Assembly: GCF_024055605.1 (NCBI RefSeq)
Contig: NZ_JAMXLX010000002.1
Location: 682,001-746,000 of the forward strand
DNA from: Ciceribacter sichuanensis
GTDB taxonomy: Bacteria > Pseudomonadota > Alphaproteobacteria > Rhizobiales > Rhizobiaceae
Length of the DNA stretch: 64,000 nt
Reading direction: 5' to 3'
The position numbers and the translations under genes were made by a program. Under the pieces are notes generated by a model. The model was not told the origin of the DNA, made no database searches, and saw only the letters and a list, made by a program, of their open reading frames with translations. Position 1 is the first letter of the stretch; each line of letters begins with the position of its first letter. Positions 8,259 to 17,962 of the stretch are shown piece after piece.

Positions 8259-8966
8259 TCAGGCGATCTTGCGGGCGGAAATGCGCCCCATCGGATGCAG
8301 CGAGTGAACCTGGAACGGCGCCCCCGGCTCCTTCTCGACAAACAGGGCAAGATTGGAGAAATCCACCGGTTCGGATAGGACTGGCGCGAAATGCGCCCGC
8401 AGCGCTTCCTCGATCCGCGCGAATTCGTAAGGCGCCAGCGGACCGGTAAGCGGCATATGAAAGCGGAATTCGTCCATCACGTATGGATGACCCCAGCGAT
8501 AGAGATTGGCGAACTGCGATGCCGACAATCCCTCCGGATTGCGCCGCTCGATTTCCGCTTCGGTCAGCGGTGCCCGGAAGGCATCGAATTCCTGCACTAC
8601 GGCAGCGGCCAGATAGTCGAGTGCCGGGCACGGACGCTCCAGCACGAGGCCGAAGAAATCCCCGAGCCGGGCAATTTCGAGCCGCGGCAGTTCGAAGGGC
8701 TCCAGCGTTCCGGCAAAACGCATCAGGTCGCGAAGCATGGTGGCTTCAACGAGGTCGCTGTGCAGATGAAAGGGAGCTTTCAGCGTGGCGTGGAAGCCAT
8801 AACGACGAGGCAAGGCGGTATGAAAGGCAATCTCGTGCACCCCAAGACCGCGCAGGGCGGGATGCTCGACGGCCTCGCCGGAATAGACATTGCGCCCGAG
8901 CCAGCCTGCGGCAGCAAGCGTCAGCGGGTCGCCCGAAGGGGGCGTGAAATGTATGGCATAGCGCAT
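8259..8966 (-). CDS. 2H-phosphoesterase family protein (DUF1045)
   Basis: A 235-residue cytosolic protein of the DUF1045 family, whose members occur beside phosphonate (phn) operons. It shows the two H-x-(T/S)-x motifs of the 2H phosphoesterase fold: YGFHATLKAPFHL near residue 60 and FRFHMPLTGPL near 170. The family is presumed to act on cyclic phosphates of sugars or nucleotides. There are no phn genes nearby; it is instead upstream of puuE on the same strand, separated by 230 bp with a GC-rich inverted repeat, so co-transcription is uncertain. Confidence 0.8.
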   Translation of the reverse strand: MRYAIHFTPPSGDPLTLAAAGWLGRNVYSGEAVEHPALRGLGVHEIAFHTALPRRYGFHATLKAPFHLHSDLVEATMLRDLMRFAGTLEPFELPRLEIARLGDFFGLVLERPCPALDYLAAAVVQEFDAFRAPLTEAEIERRNPEGLSASQFANLYRWGHPYVMDEFRFHMPLTGPLAPYEFARIEEALRAHFAPVLSEPVDFSNLALFVEKEPGAPFQVHSLHPMGRISARKIA

Positions 8967-9072
8967 GCGAATACCTCACCCTCTTGTCCGTCGCCAATTT
9001 TAGCAATTGACGTTACAACACCGAGGTAGGTGATTTGCATGACAGGATCACGACGAGAGACCGGCCCCGGCC

Positions 9073-10269
9073 TCACGCATTGCGAGCAGCGATCACGATA
9101 TGATGATGAAGCGCGAAGGATGAAGGCAGTCCGTTCGTATCACTTTCCGAATGCCCTGTAAAAGCGGCGACCGCCGCCTCCGCCAGTCGGTGCGCAATAC
9201 CGAAGCTGACCTTGAAGCCGCCTGTCAGCGCATGGATGCGCGGATGATCGGGATGCGGCCCCACCATCGGGTCACGATCGATCGCCTTGGGCCGCAGCCC
9301 GGCCCACCGCTCGACCACCTCGGCATCGCGGAGCGCCGGTGCAAGCGCCCGCGCTCGACCGATCAGCCCTTCAAGCTGGTCATCGGTCGATGCCGGATCG
9401 TCGAACCTGTCCTCGCTGGTGCTGCCGATCGCGGCATAACCGCCCTCATGCGGCACGATGTAGAGACCGTCGAGATAAAGCAGCGGCAAGGCCGGATCGA
9501 TATCGGCCTTCAGCAAGGCGGCCTGCCCCTTTACCGGTTGACCGAGCGGTTGCGGCAGCGGCGCTCCGAGCGACTGAAGCATGGGGAAGGACCTGTGGCC
9601 CGCCGCAATGATGCAGTGACCGAAGGAAACCGTCCGGCCATCCGAAAGCCCGGCAGTATCCGTCTCGGGATGGAGCAGATCGACCCCGGAATTCTCGATG
9701 ATTCGGACGTGCGAGGCTTCTTTCAGGCGAGCGGTGAGCAATCCGGTCAGGCTGCGCGGCGATACCCGCGCGGCAAATGTGTCGCAGACGATGCCAGCCG
9801 CCATGAACTCTTCCGACGGCCAGCCGTTTCCCGCTGGCGAGGCATCGAGCGGCGTCCACGAGAAGGAGCGTGCGCCGTGATGCCAGTGCGCCTCCGCATC
9901 CTTGCAATGCCGTTCCGCGATCACCCGCAGATGCGGCTTCGGCAGCGGGATCAGCCTGCCGCTGCGACGATAGCCGGCCGACAGCCCGGTCTCTTCCTCC
10001 AACCGCCGGACTTCTTCCTCAAGGCTGATCAGCGCATCGAACTGGAACTGCTTCTTCTCCGACCAGCGATCCGGCATGTGGGGCATCAGCGCACCCAGCA
10101 ATCCCCCACTTGCTCCGCGGGCAAGCGGCCCCTCATCAACCAGCAGCGTATCGATGCCCTGCCGCTGCGCATGCAGAGCCGCCCAGAGGCCCATGATGCC
10201 GCCGCCCACGATCAACAGGTCGGCGCGTAATTGACCTGACGGACGCGCGGCAGTATCCGCTTTGCTCAT
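9073..10269 (-). CDS. FAD-dependent oxidoreductase, stand-alone MnmC1-like
   Basis: A 398-residue DAO-family flavoprotein. The dinucleotide-binding motif LLIVGGGIMGLWAALHA is near residue 20, followed by ASGGLLGALMPHMPDRW, which resembles the ASG...GxxxP block of the oxidase half of bifunctional MnmC. C-terminal RPKAIDRDPMVGPHPDHP and TGGFKVSFGIAHRLAE close the FAD fold. In E. coli MnmC the oxidase half removes the carboxymethyl group from cmnm5s2U34 in tRNA. The gene is divergent from mnmD and the start codons overlap, which supports this role, though a generic amino-acid oxidase cannot be excluded. Start ATG 10269 has GGAAG upstream. Confidence 0.75.
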   Translation of the reverse strand: MSKADTAARPSGQLRADLLIVGGGIMGLWAALHAQRQGIDTLLVDEGPLARGASGGLLGALMPHMPDRWSEKKQFQFDALISLEEEVRRLEEETGLSAGYRRSGRLIPLPKPHLRVIAERHCKDAEAHWHHGARSFSWTPLDASPAGNGWPSEEFMAAGIVCDTFAARVSPRSLTGLLTARLKEASHVRIIENSGVDLLHPETDTAGLSDGRTVSFGHCIIAAGHRSFPMLQSLGAPLPQPLGQPVKGQAALLKADIDPALPLLYLDGLYIVPHEGGYAAIGSTSEDRFDDPASTDDQLEGLIGRARALAPALRDAEVVERWAGLRPKAIDRDPMVGPHPDHPRIHALTGGFKVSFGIAHRLAEAAVAAFTGHSESDTNGLPSSFALHHHIVIAARNA

Positions 10270-11029
10270 GACAGCTTCCCACACGATATCGCCGGCCGAA
10301 GGGCCGGATGCGAGCCAGGGGCAGGGCCTCACCTGGAACGAGGGCGATATGCCCTATTCGACTGCCTTTGGCGATCATTTTTATTGCCAGACCGATGGCC
10401 GTCTGGAATGCGGCCATGTCTTCCTTTCCGGCAATGGACTGCCAGACCGCTGGACGGGCTCCGGGACCTTCCGCATCGGCGAACTCGGCTTCGGCACCGG
10501 CCTCAACGCCTGTGAGACATGGCGACAGTGGAAGGAAACCCGAACAGCCGGCTCCGCCCTGCACCTCGTCTCCTTCGAGCTTTATCCGATGCAAGCCAAA
10601 GAGCTTGAACGCGCGCTTTCGCGCTGGCCGGAAATCGATGCGGAACGCAAGGCGCTCGTCGCCCTGTGGCCCGCAACGCCTGAAGGCGTGGTGGACATCA
10701 CGCTGGACGACCAGACACGCCTGACTGTATTTTGCGGCGACGCCATGCAACGCCTGACAGCAAGCTCGCTCGCCTTCGATGCATGGTTCCTCGACGGCTT
10801 CGCCCCCTCCCGCAATCCGGCCATGTGGTCGCCGGAACTGATGCAGGCGGTGTTCGATCATACCGTCCCCGGCGGCAGCTTCGCGACCTATGCGGCGGCC
10901 GGCTTCGTCCGCCGCAATCTCGCGGGCACGGGCTTTGCCGTGGAAAGACGGAAGGGCTTCGCAGGAAAGCGCGAAATGCTCTGCGGCATCAGGCCCTCCG
11001 ATGGCCTGGCCTCACTCTCCGGCCTCTAG
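10268..11029 (+). CDS. mnmD: tRNA 5-methylaminomethyl-2-thiouridine methyltransferase MnmD
   Basis: A 253-residue SAM-dependent methyltransferase of the DUF752 family, equivalent to the methylase half of E. coli MnmC. It makes mnm5s2U at the wobble position of tRNAs. Landmarks are LTWNEGDMPYSTAFGDHFY, the SAM loop FRIGELGFGTGLNACETW (about residue 78), and WFLDGFAPSRNPAMWSPEL with the catalytic DGFxPxxNPxxW motif. The ATG at 10268 shares two bases with the ATG of the divergent oxidoreductase; an in-frame TTG at 10262 is an alternative, and neither has a strong ribosome-binding site. Its last 18 bases overlap the end of the convergent kinase gene. Confidence 0.92.
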   Translation: MTASHTISPAEGPDASQGQGLTWNEGDMPYSTAFGDHFYCQTDGRLECGHVFLSGNGLPDRWTGSGTFRIGELGFGTGLNACETWRQWKETRTAGSALHLVSFELYPMQAKELERALSRWPEIDAERKALVALWPATPEGVVDITLDDQTRLTVFCGDAMQRLTASSLAFDAWFLDGFAPSRNPAMWSPELMQAVFDHTVPGGSFATYAAAGFVRRNLAGTGFAVERRKGFAGKREMLCGIRPSDGLASLSGL

Positions 11030-14000
11030 CGCACCACGCGACGACTGCGAAGACAGCCACTGATTGATCTTCTGCTGCATGTTCTCCGGGCTGATCGGCT
11101 TCGACATGTAGTCGTCCATACCGGCGGCAAGGCAGAGTTCCTGATCGAGATCCTGCGCATGGGCCGTGACACCGATGATCGGCACATGCTGCCCGTCGCC
11201 GAGCGCGCGCTCCTCCTCACGGATGGTTCGCGCCGCCTGATGACCGTTCAACACCGGCATGGAAACATCCATCAGGATCAGCCGAGGGGAAAGCGAGCGC
11301 CACGCGTCCACTGCCTCACGACCGTTTTCCACGATCCGCCAGGTCAGGTTTGTCGCCTGCATGATCTGACGGAAGACGATCTGGTTGACCTCGTTGTCTT
11401 CGGCAATCAACACGTCACAGGCGCTTGCGACGGGTGCCTTTCGCTCTTCCTTGCGCTCGGCAGTCTGAACCGGCGGCGCGGAGAGAACCGGTGAGGAAAC
11501 GCGAGCCGAAGCAGGCGCCGGCGCCGGCGCCATGAAACGTCCGGCATGGGTGCGAAGCCGCGCTGCGCGAACCACGTCGATGACGGCGCTACGCAACAGA
11601 TTGGCACGCGCGGGCTTCATCAGATGCGCCTGAATGTTGAGTTCCTGGAAGATGCGCTCGTCGCCGAGCATGTCCATCGATGTCAGGAAAATGATTGCGC
11701 TGGCATCGAAGCGGCGGTCCGCCCGGATCAGACGGGCGACATCGACACCGTTCATCACCGGCATCTGGTAGTCGATGATCAGCGCATCGATGACCACGCC
11801 GACCTGAGCGGCTTCTTCCAGTATCGACAGCGCGGCCGGGCCGCTCTCGACGGCGAGGCAATCGAAGCCCCACATCGTCAGCTGCTCCGTCAGGATCTGG
11901 CGGTTGACGGCGTTATCGTCAATGACGAGCACATGGGCGTTTCTGACATTGACCGGCATGGCGTTATGCTTCTGCCGTTCGCTTGCCATGACAAAGGGCA
12001 ACTGAACGGTAAACACCGACCCCTTGCCCAATTCGCTCTCCACATCGATATGCCCGCCGAAAAGGCCGACAAGGCCTGCCGTTATGGCAAGACCGAGACC
12101 CGTTCCCTCATGCCGCCGGGTGGACGAGCTATCGACCTGCGAAAACTTTTCGAAGATCGAGGCCCGCTTTTCGGCGGGAATACCGATGCCCGTATCCTCG
12201 ATCTGCACCGTCAGCAGCGTGCGGCCCTCGGCCAGAGCCTCGCTCGATACGGCGATCAGCACATGCCCCTTCTCGGTGAACTTGATCGCATTGCCGACGA
12301 GATTGGTGACGACCTGCCGGAAGCGCCCGGCATCGCCGATCACCATATGGCGGACAGTCGCGTCGCCGCGCACGATGAGTTCGATGTCCTTCTCCGAGGC
12401 GGAGGCGGACAGAAGCGTCGCCACGTCTTCGATCGCCTCGACCGGATCGAACGGCGTCTTGCGCAGCTGCAGCTGGCCGGCGTCGATGCGGGAAAAATCG
12501 AGGATGTCGTTGATGATGGTCAGCAGCGCGTTGCCGGACTTGACGATGATATCGACAAAAGTCTTCTGCCGCGTGTCGAGAGCGGATTTCGAAAGAAGTT
12601 CCGCCATGCCGAGAACACCGTTCATCGGCGTGCGGATCTCGTGGCTCATATTCGCGAGGAATTCGGATTTCGCCTTGTCCGCCGCCTCGCTGCGCGCAAG
12701 CAGGACCTTCAGCTCTTCCTCGCCCTTCTTGATCTCCGTGACATCGGTCATGACGACCATCCAGTGACCGCGACCACTGACGGTCGCTTCCATCTGGACC
12801 CAGGTCTTCCGGTTGGCGAGGAAGGTGGTCGAAACACCGCTCGCCGAACGCGCCTTCTCCCGCCACTCCCGGAGTATCGACATTGCATCCGGTCCGAAAT
12901 CGCCACGCTTGGCGCAATAGGCAAAGGCGGCGTGCCAGCTCTGCCCCTTCTCGACCATCACCGGGGGCAAGCCGAGTATCCGCACGAGCGCATCATTGCT
13001 TTCGATGATGACGCCATCCTCGATCACCACCAGCCCCTGCGACATGACGCGCGTCGCGTCCTGCATGACCTGTCCGAGGCGTTCGAGCTGCGCGCGCGCC
13101 TCGCTGATCTCCAGTTCACGTCGGCGTATATCCGTGAGGTCGGAATAGGTGAGCAGTATCCGGTCGTCATTGAGCCGGGTGACCGTGCTCAATACGTATT
13201 TTCCATCGTCGTAGACGAGGTCGCGAACCACCGATCCCTGCAGGCTGCGGAACAGCTCGACCCGCTGCCGGTAGCCTTCCTCGAACTCCACGTCCGGCCA
13301 GCTCCAGCCGCGCCCGCGGTTAAGCTCGCAATAATATCGGAAGGACATGCCCTCAAGCGGAACATCCTTTGGCCAACACCAGATTGTCGAGCATTTTTCA
13401 TTGACGAATTCGACGATCATGTCGCGATTGAGGATCGCGACACCGACCGGCATGATGTGGAAAACACTAAGCAGGTCGTCGTAAAGCTTTTCGGCGCGCC
13501 CCTGGGCCTCGATGAGTTCCCGTTCGCGAACCTTGAGCAGGGTGACGTCGGTGATCGAGCCGACGATGTAGCGATGGTCGTCGGCCGTCATAATGCGGTT
13601 GAGCCGTGTGATGACTGATGCCGGACGCTCGCCGGGCAACATGATATCCTGTGGCCGCTCGAAGCTTTCGCCCGTCGCAAGCACCTGTTCGTTTTCGGCG
13701 CGAAGCTGCTTGCCGGAATGCGGAAACATCTCGTCCTCGCGCATGCCGTAGAATTCGTCTCGCGGCTTGCCCTGCAACATCTCGTAGGCGGCATTGGCGA
13801 AGATCAGCCGCCTGTCGCTGTCGCGGATGAAAACGGGCACCGGCAGCTGCTCGATCGCCGTGCGATAGAGAATGGTCTCCTGTTCGCGCTGATGCAACTC
13901 CGTGACATCGGAATAGGTCACAAGGATCTTGCCATTGGCAAGCCGCCGGCTCCGGATCGCAAGGATAAGTCCGCCAGGGGTTTCCGCCTGCGAGACGACG

Positions 14001-15058
14001 CTGTTTCCATCCTCGCTGAACTGGGACAGCCGCGCCTGATAGATCGCCTCGACGTCCACCAGTGCGGTATCCCCGTAGCGTCCCCGGCTGAAATTATAGT
14101 CCAGAAACGCCCGATACGAATGCCCCACCGGCTGATAGGTATCATCGGCTTCCAGCATGTCGCAGAAAGCGTCGTTGACGTATTCGATCGTGAGCGCATC
14201 GTCGAGGATCATCACCCCGACCGGCAGCGATTTCAGCAGGCTCTCGAGATAGCTGTGCAGCTCCTCTGCTTCCGCCCGCGCCTCGATGAGTTCCCGCTCG
14301 CGCTGCTTTGTCGCGGTCGTGTCGGTGATCGAGCCGACGAGATAATGCTTGCCGTTGCTGGCAGTGATCCGGTTCTTGCGGGTGATCGCCGGCAGTTCGA
14401 ACCCGTCGACAAATCGGAAGACCTGCTCGGTCAGCAGAACCTTTCCGCCCTGCAACACCTGGCTGTTCTCGGTGTGGTAGGTGCCGCCCTTGTCGCCGAA
14501 GGTTTCCCACTCGTCCTTGCCGATGAGATCGTCCCGGTCGATATTCACGATGGCCGCATAGGCATCGTTGGCGAAGACCATGCGGTGATCGCTGTCGCGC
14601 ACGAAGGTCGCCGTCGGTATGTCCTCGAGAACCATGCGCAGAAGCTCGGTCCGGTCCGTGGTGGACGGCACAGACGCCGATGGCGTCCGCTCCTCGATGA
14701 CACGCCTCGGCATCCCCTCGGCCATGCCGAACAGGAAAATGCTGTCGTCCTCATCCAGAAAACGCTCGATCTTCAGGGCGACCCTCTGGGAGCCGCCGGG
14801 ATTCAGGACCAGCGCGCGCTCATCCTCCCCGAACACCAGCGCACGGCGTTCGCGGTCGTCACGATCGAGATATTCCGCCTGACCGAAGGCTTCCTGATCG
14901 GTTTTTCCAGCAATGGATTGCGAGCTGACGCGCATGAAGCGGGCATAGGCCTCGTTGACCGAGACGTAACGCAACTCGCTGTCCTTGACGAAGGCCGGCA
15001 CATCGAGCTCGGCGATCTTCTCGCAGGCTAGTCTCAGCAAATCGCCACCCGTATTCAA
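11012..15058 (-). CDS. Cytoplasmic hybrid histidine kinase with six PAS domains
   Basis: About 1348 residues with no membrane segment. Six PAS-type sensor modules fill residues 1 to about 780; recognisable cores include VPAFVKDSELRYVSVNEAYA, ATFVRDSDHRMVFANDAYA, VGVMILDDALTIEYVNDAF, VPVFIRDSDRRLIFANAAYE, VGVAILNRDMIVEFVNEK and QGLVVIEDGVIIESNDAL. Then come the phospho-acceptor H-box FLANMSHEIRTPMNG (about 805), the ATPase domain with DTGIGIP, and two receiver domains (HVLVIDDNAVN at about 1045; DVLIAEDNEVN with LILMDVSMP at about 1264). No Hpt domain follows. Start chosen as TTG 15058 (AGGGGTG upstream, MNTGGDLLRLACEK); an ATG at 15175 is possible. Confidence 0.88.
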   Translation of the reverse strand: MNTGGDLLRLACEKIAELDVPAFVKDSELRYVSVNEAYARFMRVSSQSIAGKTDQEAFGQAEYLDRDDRERRALVFGEDERALVLNPGGSQRVALKIERFLDEDDSIFLFGMAEGMPRRVIEERTPSASVPSTTDRTELLRMVLEDIPTATFVRDSDHRMVFANDAYAAIVNIDRDDLIGKDEWETFGDKGGTYHTENSQVLQGGKVLLTEQVFRFVDGFELPAITRKNRITASNGKHYLVGSITDTTATKQRERELIEARAEAEELHSYLESLLKSLPVGVMILDDALTIEYVNDAFCDMLEADDTYQPVGHSYRAFLDYNFSRGRYGDTALVDVEAIYQARLSQFSEDGNSVVSQAETPGGLILAIRSRRLANGKILVTYSDVTELHQREQETILYRTAIEQLPVPVFIRDSDRRLIFANAAYEMLQGKPRDEFYGMREDEMFPHSGKQLRAENEQVLATGESFERPQDIMLPGERPASVITRLNRIMTADDHRYIVGSITDVTLLKVRERELIEAQGRAEKLYDDLLSVFHIMPVGVAILNRDMIVEFVNEKCSTIWCWPKDVPLEGMSFRYYCELNRGRGWSWPDVEFEEGYRQRVELFRSLQGSVVRDLVYDDGKYVLSTVTRLNDDRILLTYSDLTDIRRRELEISEARAQLERLGQVMQDATRVMSQGLVVIEDGVIIESNDALVRILGLPPVMVEKGQSWHAAFAYCAKRGDFGPDAMSILREWREKARSASGVSTTFLANRKTWVQMEATVSGRGHWMVVMTDVTEIKKGEEELKVLLARSEAADKAKSEFLANMSHEIRTPMNGVLGMAELLSKSALDTRQKTFVDIIVKSGNALLTIINDILDFSRIDAGQLQLRKTPFDPVEAIEDVATLLSASASEKDIELIVRGDATVRHMVIGDAGRFRQVVTNLVGNAIKFTEKGHVLIAVSSEALAEGRTLLTVQIEDTGIGIPAEKRASIFEKFSQVDSSSTRRHEGTGLGLAITAGLVGLFGGHIDVESELGKGSVFTVQLPFVMASERQKHNAMPVNVRNAHVLVIDDNAVNRQILTEQLTMWGFDCLAVESGPAALSILEEAAQVGVVIDALIIDYQMPVMNGVDVARLIRADRRFDASAIIFLTSMDMLGDERIFQELNIQAHLMKPARANLLRSAVIDVVRAARLRTHAGRFMAPAPAPASARVSSPVLSAPPVQTAERKEERKAPVASACDVLIAEDNEVNQIVFRQIMQATNLTWRIVENGREAVDAWRSLSPRLILMDVSMPVLNGHQAARTIREEERALGDGQHVPIIGVTAHAQDLDQELCLAAGMDDYMSKPISPENMQQKINQWLSSQSSRGALEAGE

Positions 15059-15286
15059 GAATGCACCCCTGAGACGACCATGACTTCGAATGGTAAATGC
15101 TTGGTAACCAAGACAGCCTGCATGACGCTGACCACTAAAATCCCGACTCGCCCCTTCACGTTCATCCTGCCTCAATATGACGTGGTCATTGTTCCAGTTA
15201 AGCCAGTCATTCGTCGCAATTGGCTATGTCATCCCCGAGAGGAACCCGGATAGTATCCATGTCGAGGATGACACAATGGATAGACC

Positions 15287-16873
15287 ATGAGCGACATTAC
15301 ACCGCCTGCCTTGCCCGAGACTGAAACCCTCTCCGCTCCGGCCGAACGGCGGCGTCGCAGCGGTGGACGCGGGGCTGAACGGCAACGTCCGGCTGGTGCT
15401 CCGAAATATCGCAACCTCGTCAACCGGCTGGCGAAGACCGAGCTTCTCGACCAGCAGGCGCTCGATGACATTCACGAGGCCTCGCTGACCGTTCTCGAGG
15501 AAATCGGCATGGACATCATCCTGCCGGAGGCCCGCGAGATCATGCGCCGGGCCGGCGCCTCCGTGACCGAGGGAACGGAGCGTGTCCGTTTCGATCGCGG
15601 CCTCATCATGGACATGATCGCATCGGCGCCGGCGCAATTCACGCTCCACGCGCGCAACCCAGCCCGCAATGTCGCGATCGGCGGCAACAATCTGGTTTTC
15701 GCCCAGGTCGCCTCGGCCCCCTTCGTCGCCGACCGCGAAGGCGGCCGCCGCGCCGGAAACCAGGAAGACTACCGCAAGCTCATCAAGCTCGCCCAGTGCT
15801 ACGACATCATCCACACCACCGGCGGCTATCCGGTGGAACCGGTCGACATCCACGCCTCGATCCGCCACCTCGACTGCCTGTCGGATCTGGCAAAGCTCAC
15901 CGACAAGCCGTTCCATGCCTATTCGCTCGGCAAACAGCGTAACCTCGACGGACTGGAAATAGCCCGAATCGCCCGTGGCATCAGCACGGAGCAGATGGAA
16001 CAGGAGCCATCGCTCTTCACCATCATCAATTCGTCGTCGCCACTGCGCCTCGACGGCCCGATGCTTCAGGGCATCATCGAGATGTCCTCCCGCAATCAGG
16101 TGGTTGTCATCACACCGTTTACGCTCGCCGGAGCCATGGCGCCGGTGACGATTGCCGGAGCGCTGGTGCAACAGAACGCCGAGGCCCTGTGCGGCATCGC
16201 CTTCACGCAGATGGTGCGCAAGGGCGCGCCGGTAATGTATGGCGGCTTCACCTCGAATGTCGACATGAAGACCGGAGCGCCCGCCTTCGGCACGCCGGAA
16301 TACATGAAGGCCGTGGTTGCCGGCGGACAGCTTGCCCGCCGCTACGGCATTCCATACCGTACCTCGAACACCAACGCCTCCAACACCCTCGACGCGCAGG
16401 CGGCCTACGAATCGGCGCTGTCGCTCTGGGCGCTGACGCAGGGCGGCGGCAATTTCATCATGCATGCCGCCGGCTGGACGGAGGGCGGCCTCACAGCCTC
16501 CTTCGAAAAGTTCATCCTCGATGTCGACATGCTGCAGATGGTCGCCGAATTCCTGACGCCGCTCGATGTCAGCCCCGACGCGCTGGCGCTCGACGCCGTG
16601 CGCGACGTCGGCCCCGGCGGACACTTCTTCGGCACGGCTCATACGCTTGCCCGCTACGAGAGCGCCTTCTATTCGCCGCTTCTTTCCGACTGGCGCAACT
16701 ACGAGACCTGGACGGAGGCCGGTCGTCCGACCACCTACGACCACGCCAACCGCATCTACAAGGAAGCGCTTGCGCGTTACGAGCGTCCGCCGCTCGATCC
16801 GGCAATCGAGGAGGAACTGGATGCCTTCGTGGCGAAGCGCAAGGCGGAAGGCGGCGTCGCCACCGACTTCTGA
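15287..16873 (+). CDS. MttB-family methyltransferase without pyrrolysine
   Basis: A 528-residue protein of the trimethylamine methyltransferase MttB superfamily. The barrel is recognisable from IHEASLTVLEEIGMDI, DYRKLIKLAQCYDIIHTTGG, NSSSPLRLDGPMLQGI, GFTSNVDMKTGAPAFGTPEY and GGGNFIMHAAGWTEGGL. There is no in-frame amber codon, so it is not a pyrrolysine enzyme. From family knowledge, non-pyrrolysine members demethylate substrates such as glycine betaine or other quaternary amines to a corrinoid protein. No corrinoid protein or reactivase lies next to it, so the substrate is open. The first 50 residues are Arg-rich and disordered-looking. Confidence 0.88.
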   Translation: MSDITPPALPETETLSAPAERRRRSGGRGAERQRPAGAPKYRNLVNRLAKTELLDQQALDDIHEASLTVLEEIGMDIILPEAREIMRRAGASVTEGTERVRFDRGLIMDMIASAPAQFTLHARNPARNVAIGGNNLVFAQVASAPFVADREGGRRAGNQEDYRKLIKLAQCYDIIHTTGGYPVEPVDIHASIRHLDCLSDLAKLTDKPFHAYSLGKQRNLDGLEIARIARGISTEQMEQEPSLFTIINSSSPLRLDGPMLQGIIEMSSRNQVVVITPFTLAGAMAPVTIAGALVQQNAEALCGIAFTQMVRKGAPVMYGGFTSNVDMKTGAPAFGTPEYMKAVVAGGQLARRYGIPYRTSNTNASNTLDAQAAYESALSLWALTQGGGNFIMHAAGWTEGGLTASFEKFILDVDMLQMVAEFLTPLDVSPDALALDAVRDVGPGGHFFGTAHTLARYESAFYSPLLSDWRNYETWTEAGRPTTYDHANRIYKEALARYERPPLDPAIEEELDAFVAKRKAEGGVATDF

Positions 16874-17557
16874 TCAGCCGGCCTGCAGCCGCTCCAGATA
16901 GACGTCGTATGTCTGGTGCTGTTCGAGTTCGAACCGCTCGGCCAGCACCTTCCACGCCTCCACCCGGTCGAGGCGAAAATCGCGGAAGTCGCCGCGCTTC
17001 TCGCACCATGCCGTCATCAGCCACAGCCCACCGAAGGCGCTGAGCGCAAGCGGCCGGACGGTCCGCTCGCTGCGTTCTCCCGTCAGCGCATGGTAGGAAA
17101 TCCACACCTTGCGCCGCGCCGAAAGCGCGCCCCTGATATCTCCGAGACAGGCCGGGGGCGCGGGCTGCGCCGCCGAACGGAAGGCGTGGATCTGGGCACT
17201 GGCAAGCCGCGCGGCGTGCTCCGCCGGCAGGAGACCGAGGATCTTTTCACGCGCCTCGCGAGCAGCCTGACCGAGCCGCGGATCGCCGAGCATCTGCGCC
17301 GCCCGCAGGCCGAAGGCCAATGCCTCCAGCTGTTCGAAGGTGAAGGTCAGCGGCGGCGCGTCGAAGGCCTCCCGCAGCATGTAGCCGACACCGCGCTCCC
17401 CCTCGATCGGTGCGCCCGAAGCCATCAGGTGCTGCATGTCACGATAGATCGTGCGCGGCGCTACCTCCATCTTCGCGGCAATCTCGTCGGCTGTCATGGC
17501 GCGCCCGGTGGAGCGCATCAGCTGAATGATCCGGAACAGGCGGTCGGCGGGACGCAT
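16874..17557 (-). CDS. WYL-domain transcriptional regulator (YafY type)
   Basis: A 227-residue regulator. Residues 1-60 are an HTH_11 winged helix (DRLFRIIQLMRSTGRAMTAD, then VAPRTIYRDMQHL) and residues 135-220 a WYL ligand domain (VWISYHALTGERSERTVRPL; GLWLMTAWCEKRGDFRDFRL). It is divergent from the small monooxygenase-like gene at 17643 and probably controls it, as such regulators often act on their divergent neighbour. Its stop abuts the mttB stop. Confidence 0.88.
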   Translation of the reverse strand: MRPADRLFRIIQLMRSTGRAMTADEIAAKMEVAPRTIYRDMQHLMASGAPIEGERGVGYMLREAFDAPPLTFTFEQLEALAFGLRAAQMLGDPRLGQAAREAREKILGLLPAEHAARLASAQIHAFRSAAQPAPPACLGDIRGALSARRKVWISYHALTGERSERTVRPLALSAFGGLWLMTAWCEKRGDFRDFRLDRVEAWKVLAERFELEQHQTYDVYLERLQAG

Positions 17558-17642
17558 GATCGAGCCTCGGTGATTGCAGTGGCCATAAGGCTGTCAGGAG
17601 CCATGTGATAGGTCAAGCGCATCGACAGACAAGGAGCATCCC

Positions 17643-17957
17643 ATGACCGATATCGCCATGACCGACACCACCATTTTCGAAATCGCTGTCTGTACTATCG
17701 CCGACGAACCGGAGGCGGAAGAGGCACGGAAAGCCGCGATGGAAGCCGTTCGTCATTACCCCGGTTTCATAAGCTGGCAGGCCCTTACGGCGAACGACCG
17801 GCCGGAACAGATCGCCGACATCGTGGAATGGGCGAACAGGGAAGCCGCCGACGCCGCTGCGGAGAGAGTGCGGACCGATCCGGCCTTCGCACCTTACATG
17901 GCGGCGATTGCCTCCATCTTACTGATGCGGCATTTTCACACCAGCCATAGCCTCTGA
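17643..17957 (+). CDS. Antibiotic-biosynthesis-monooxygenase-like small protein
   Basis: A 104-residue protein with an ABM-type ferredoxin-like fold: FEIAVCTIADEPEAEEARKA, HYPGFISWQALTANDRPEQI and ADIVEWANREAADAAAERV. Members dimerise and often act as small oxygenases or as heme/quinone-binding proteins; many have no known substrate. It is preceded by AAGGAG. It is divergent from the WYL regulator and ends 5 bases before the AlkC-like gene, so the two form a transcript. Confidence 0.75.
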   Translation: MTDIAMTDTTIFEIAVCTIADEPEAEEARKAAMEAVRHYPGFISWQALTANDRPEQIADIVEWANREAADAAAERVRTDPAFAPYMAAIASILLMRHFHTSHSL

Positions 17958-17962
17958 GCGCC

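Noticed and set aside
11546..13618. 690-codon plus-strand frame opposite the hybrid kinase
   Set aside because: Shadow frame created by high GC at third positions; kinase motifs on the minus strand are complete.
15224..16744. 506-codon minus-strand frame opposite the MttB-family gene
   Set aside because: Shadow frame; the plus-strand protein has full family motifs.
15287..16873. Possible pyrrolysine-containing trimethylamine methyltransferase
   Set aside because: The frame has no internal amber codon and aligns through the whole barrel, so it is a non-pyrrolysine family member.
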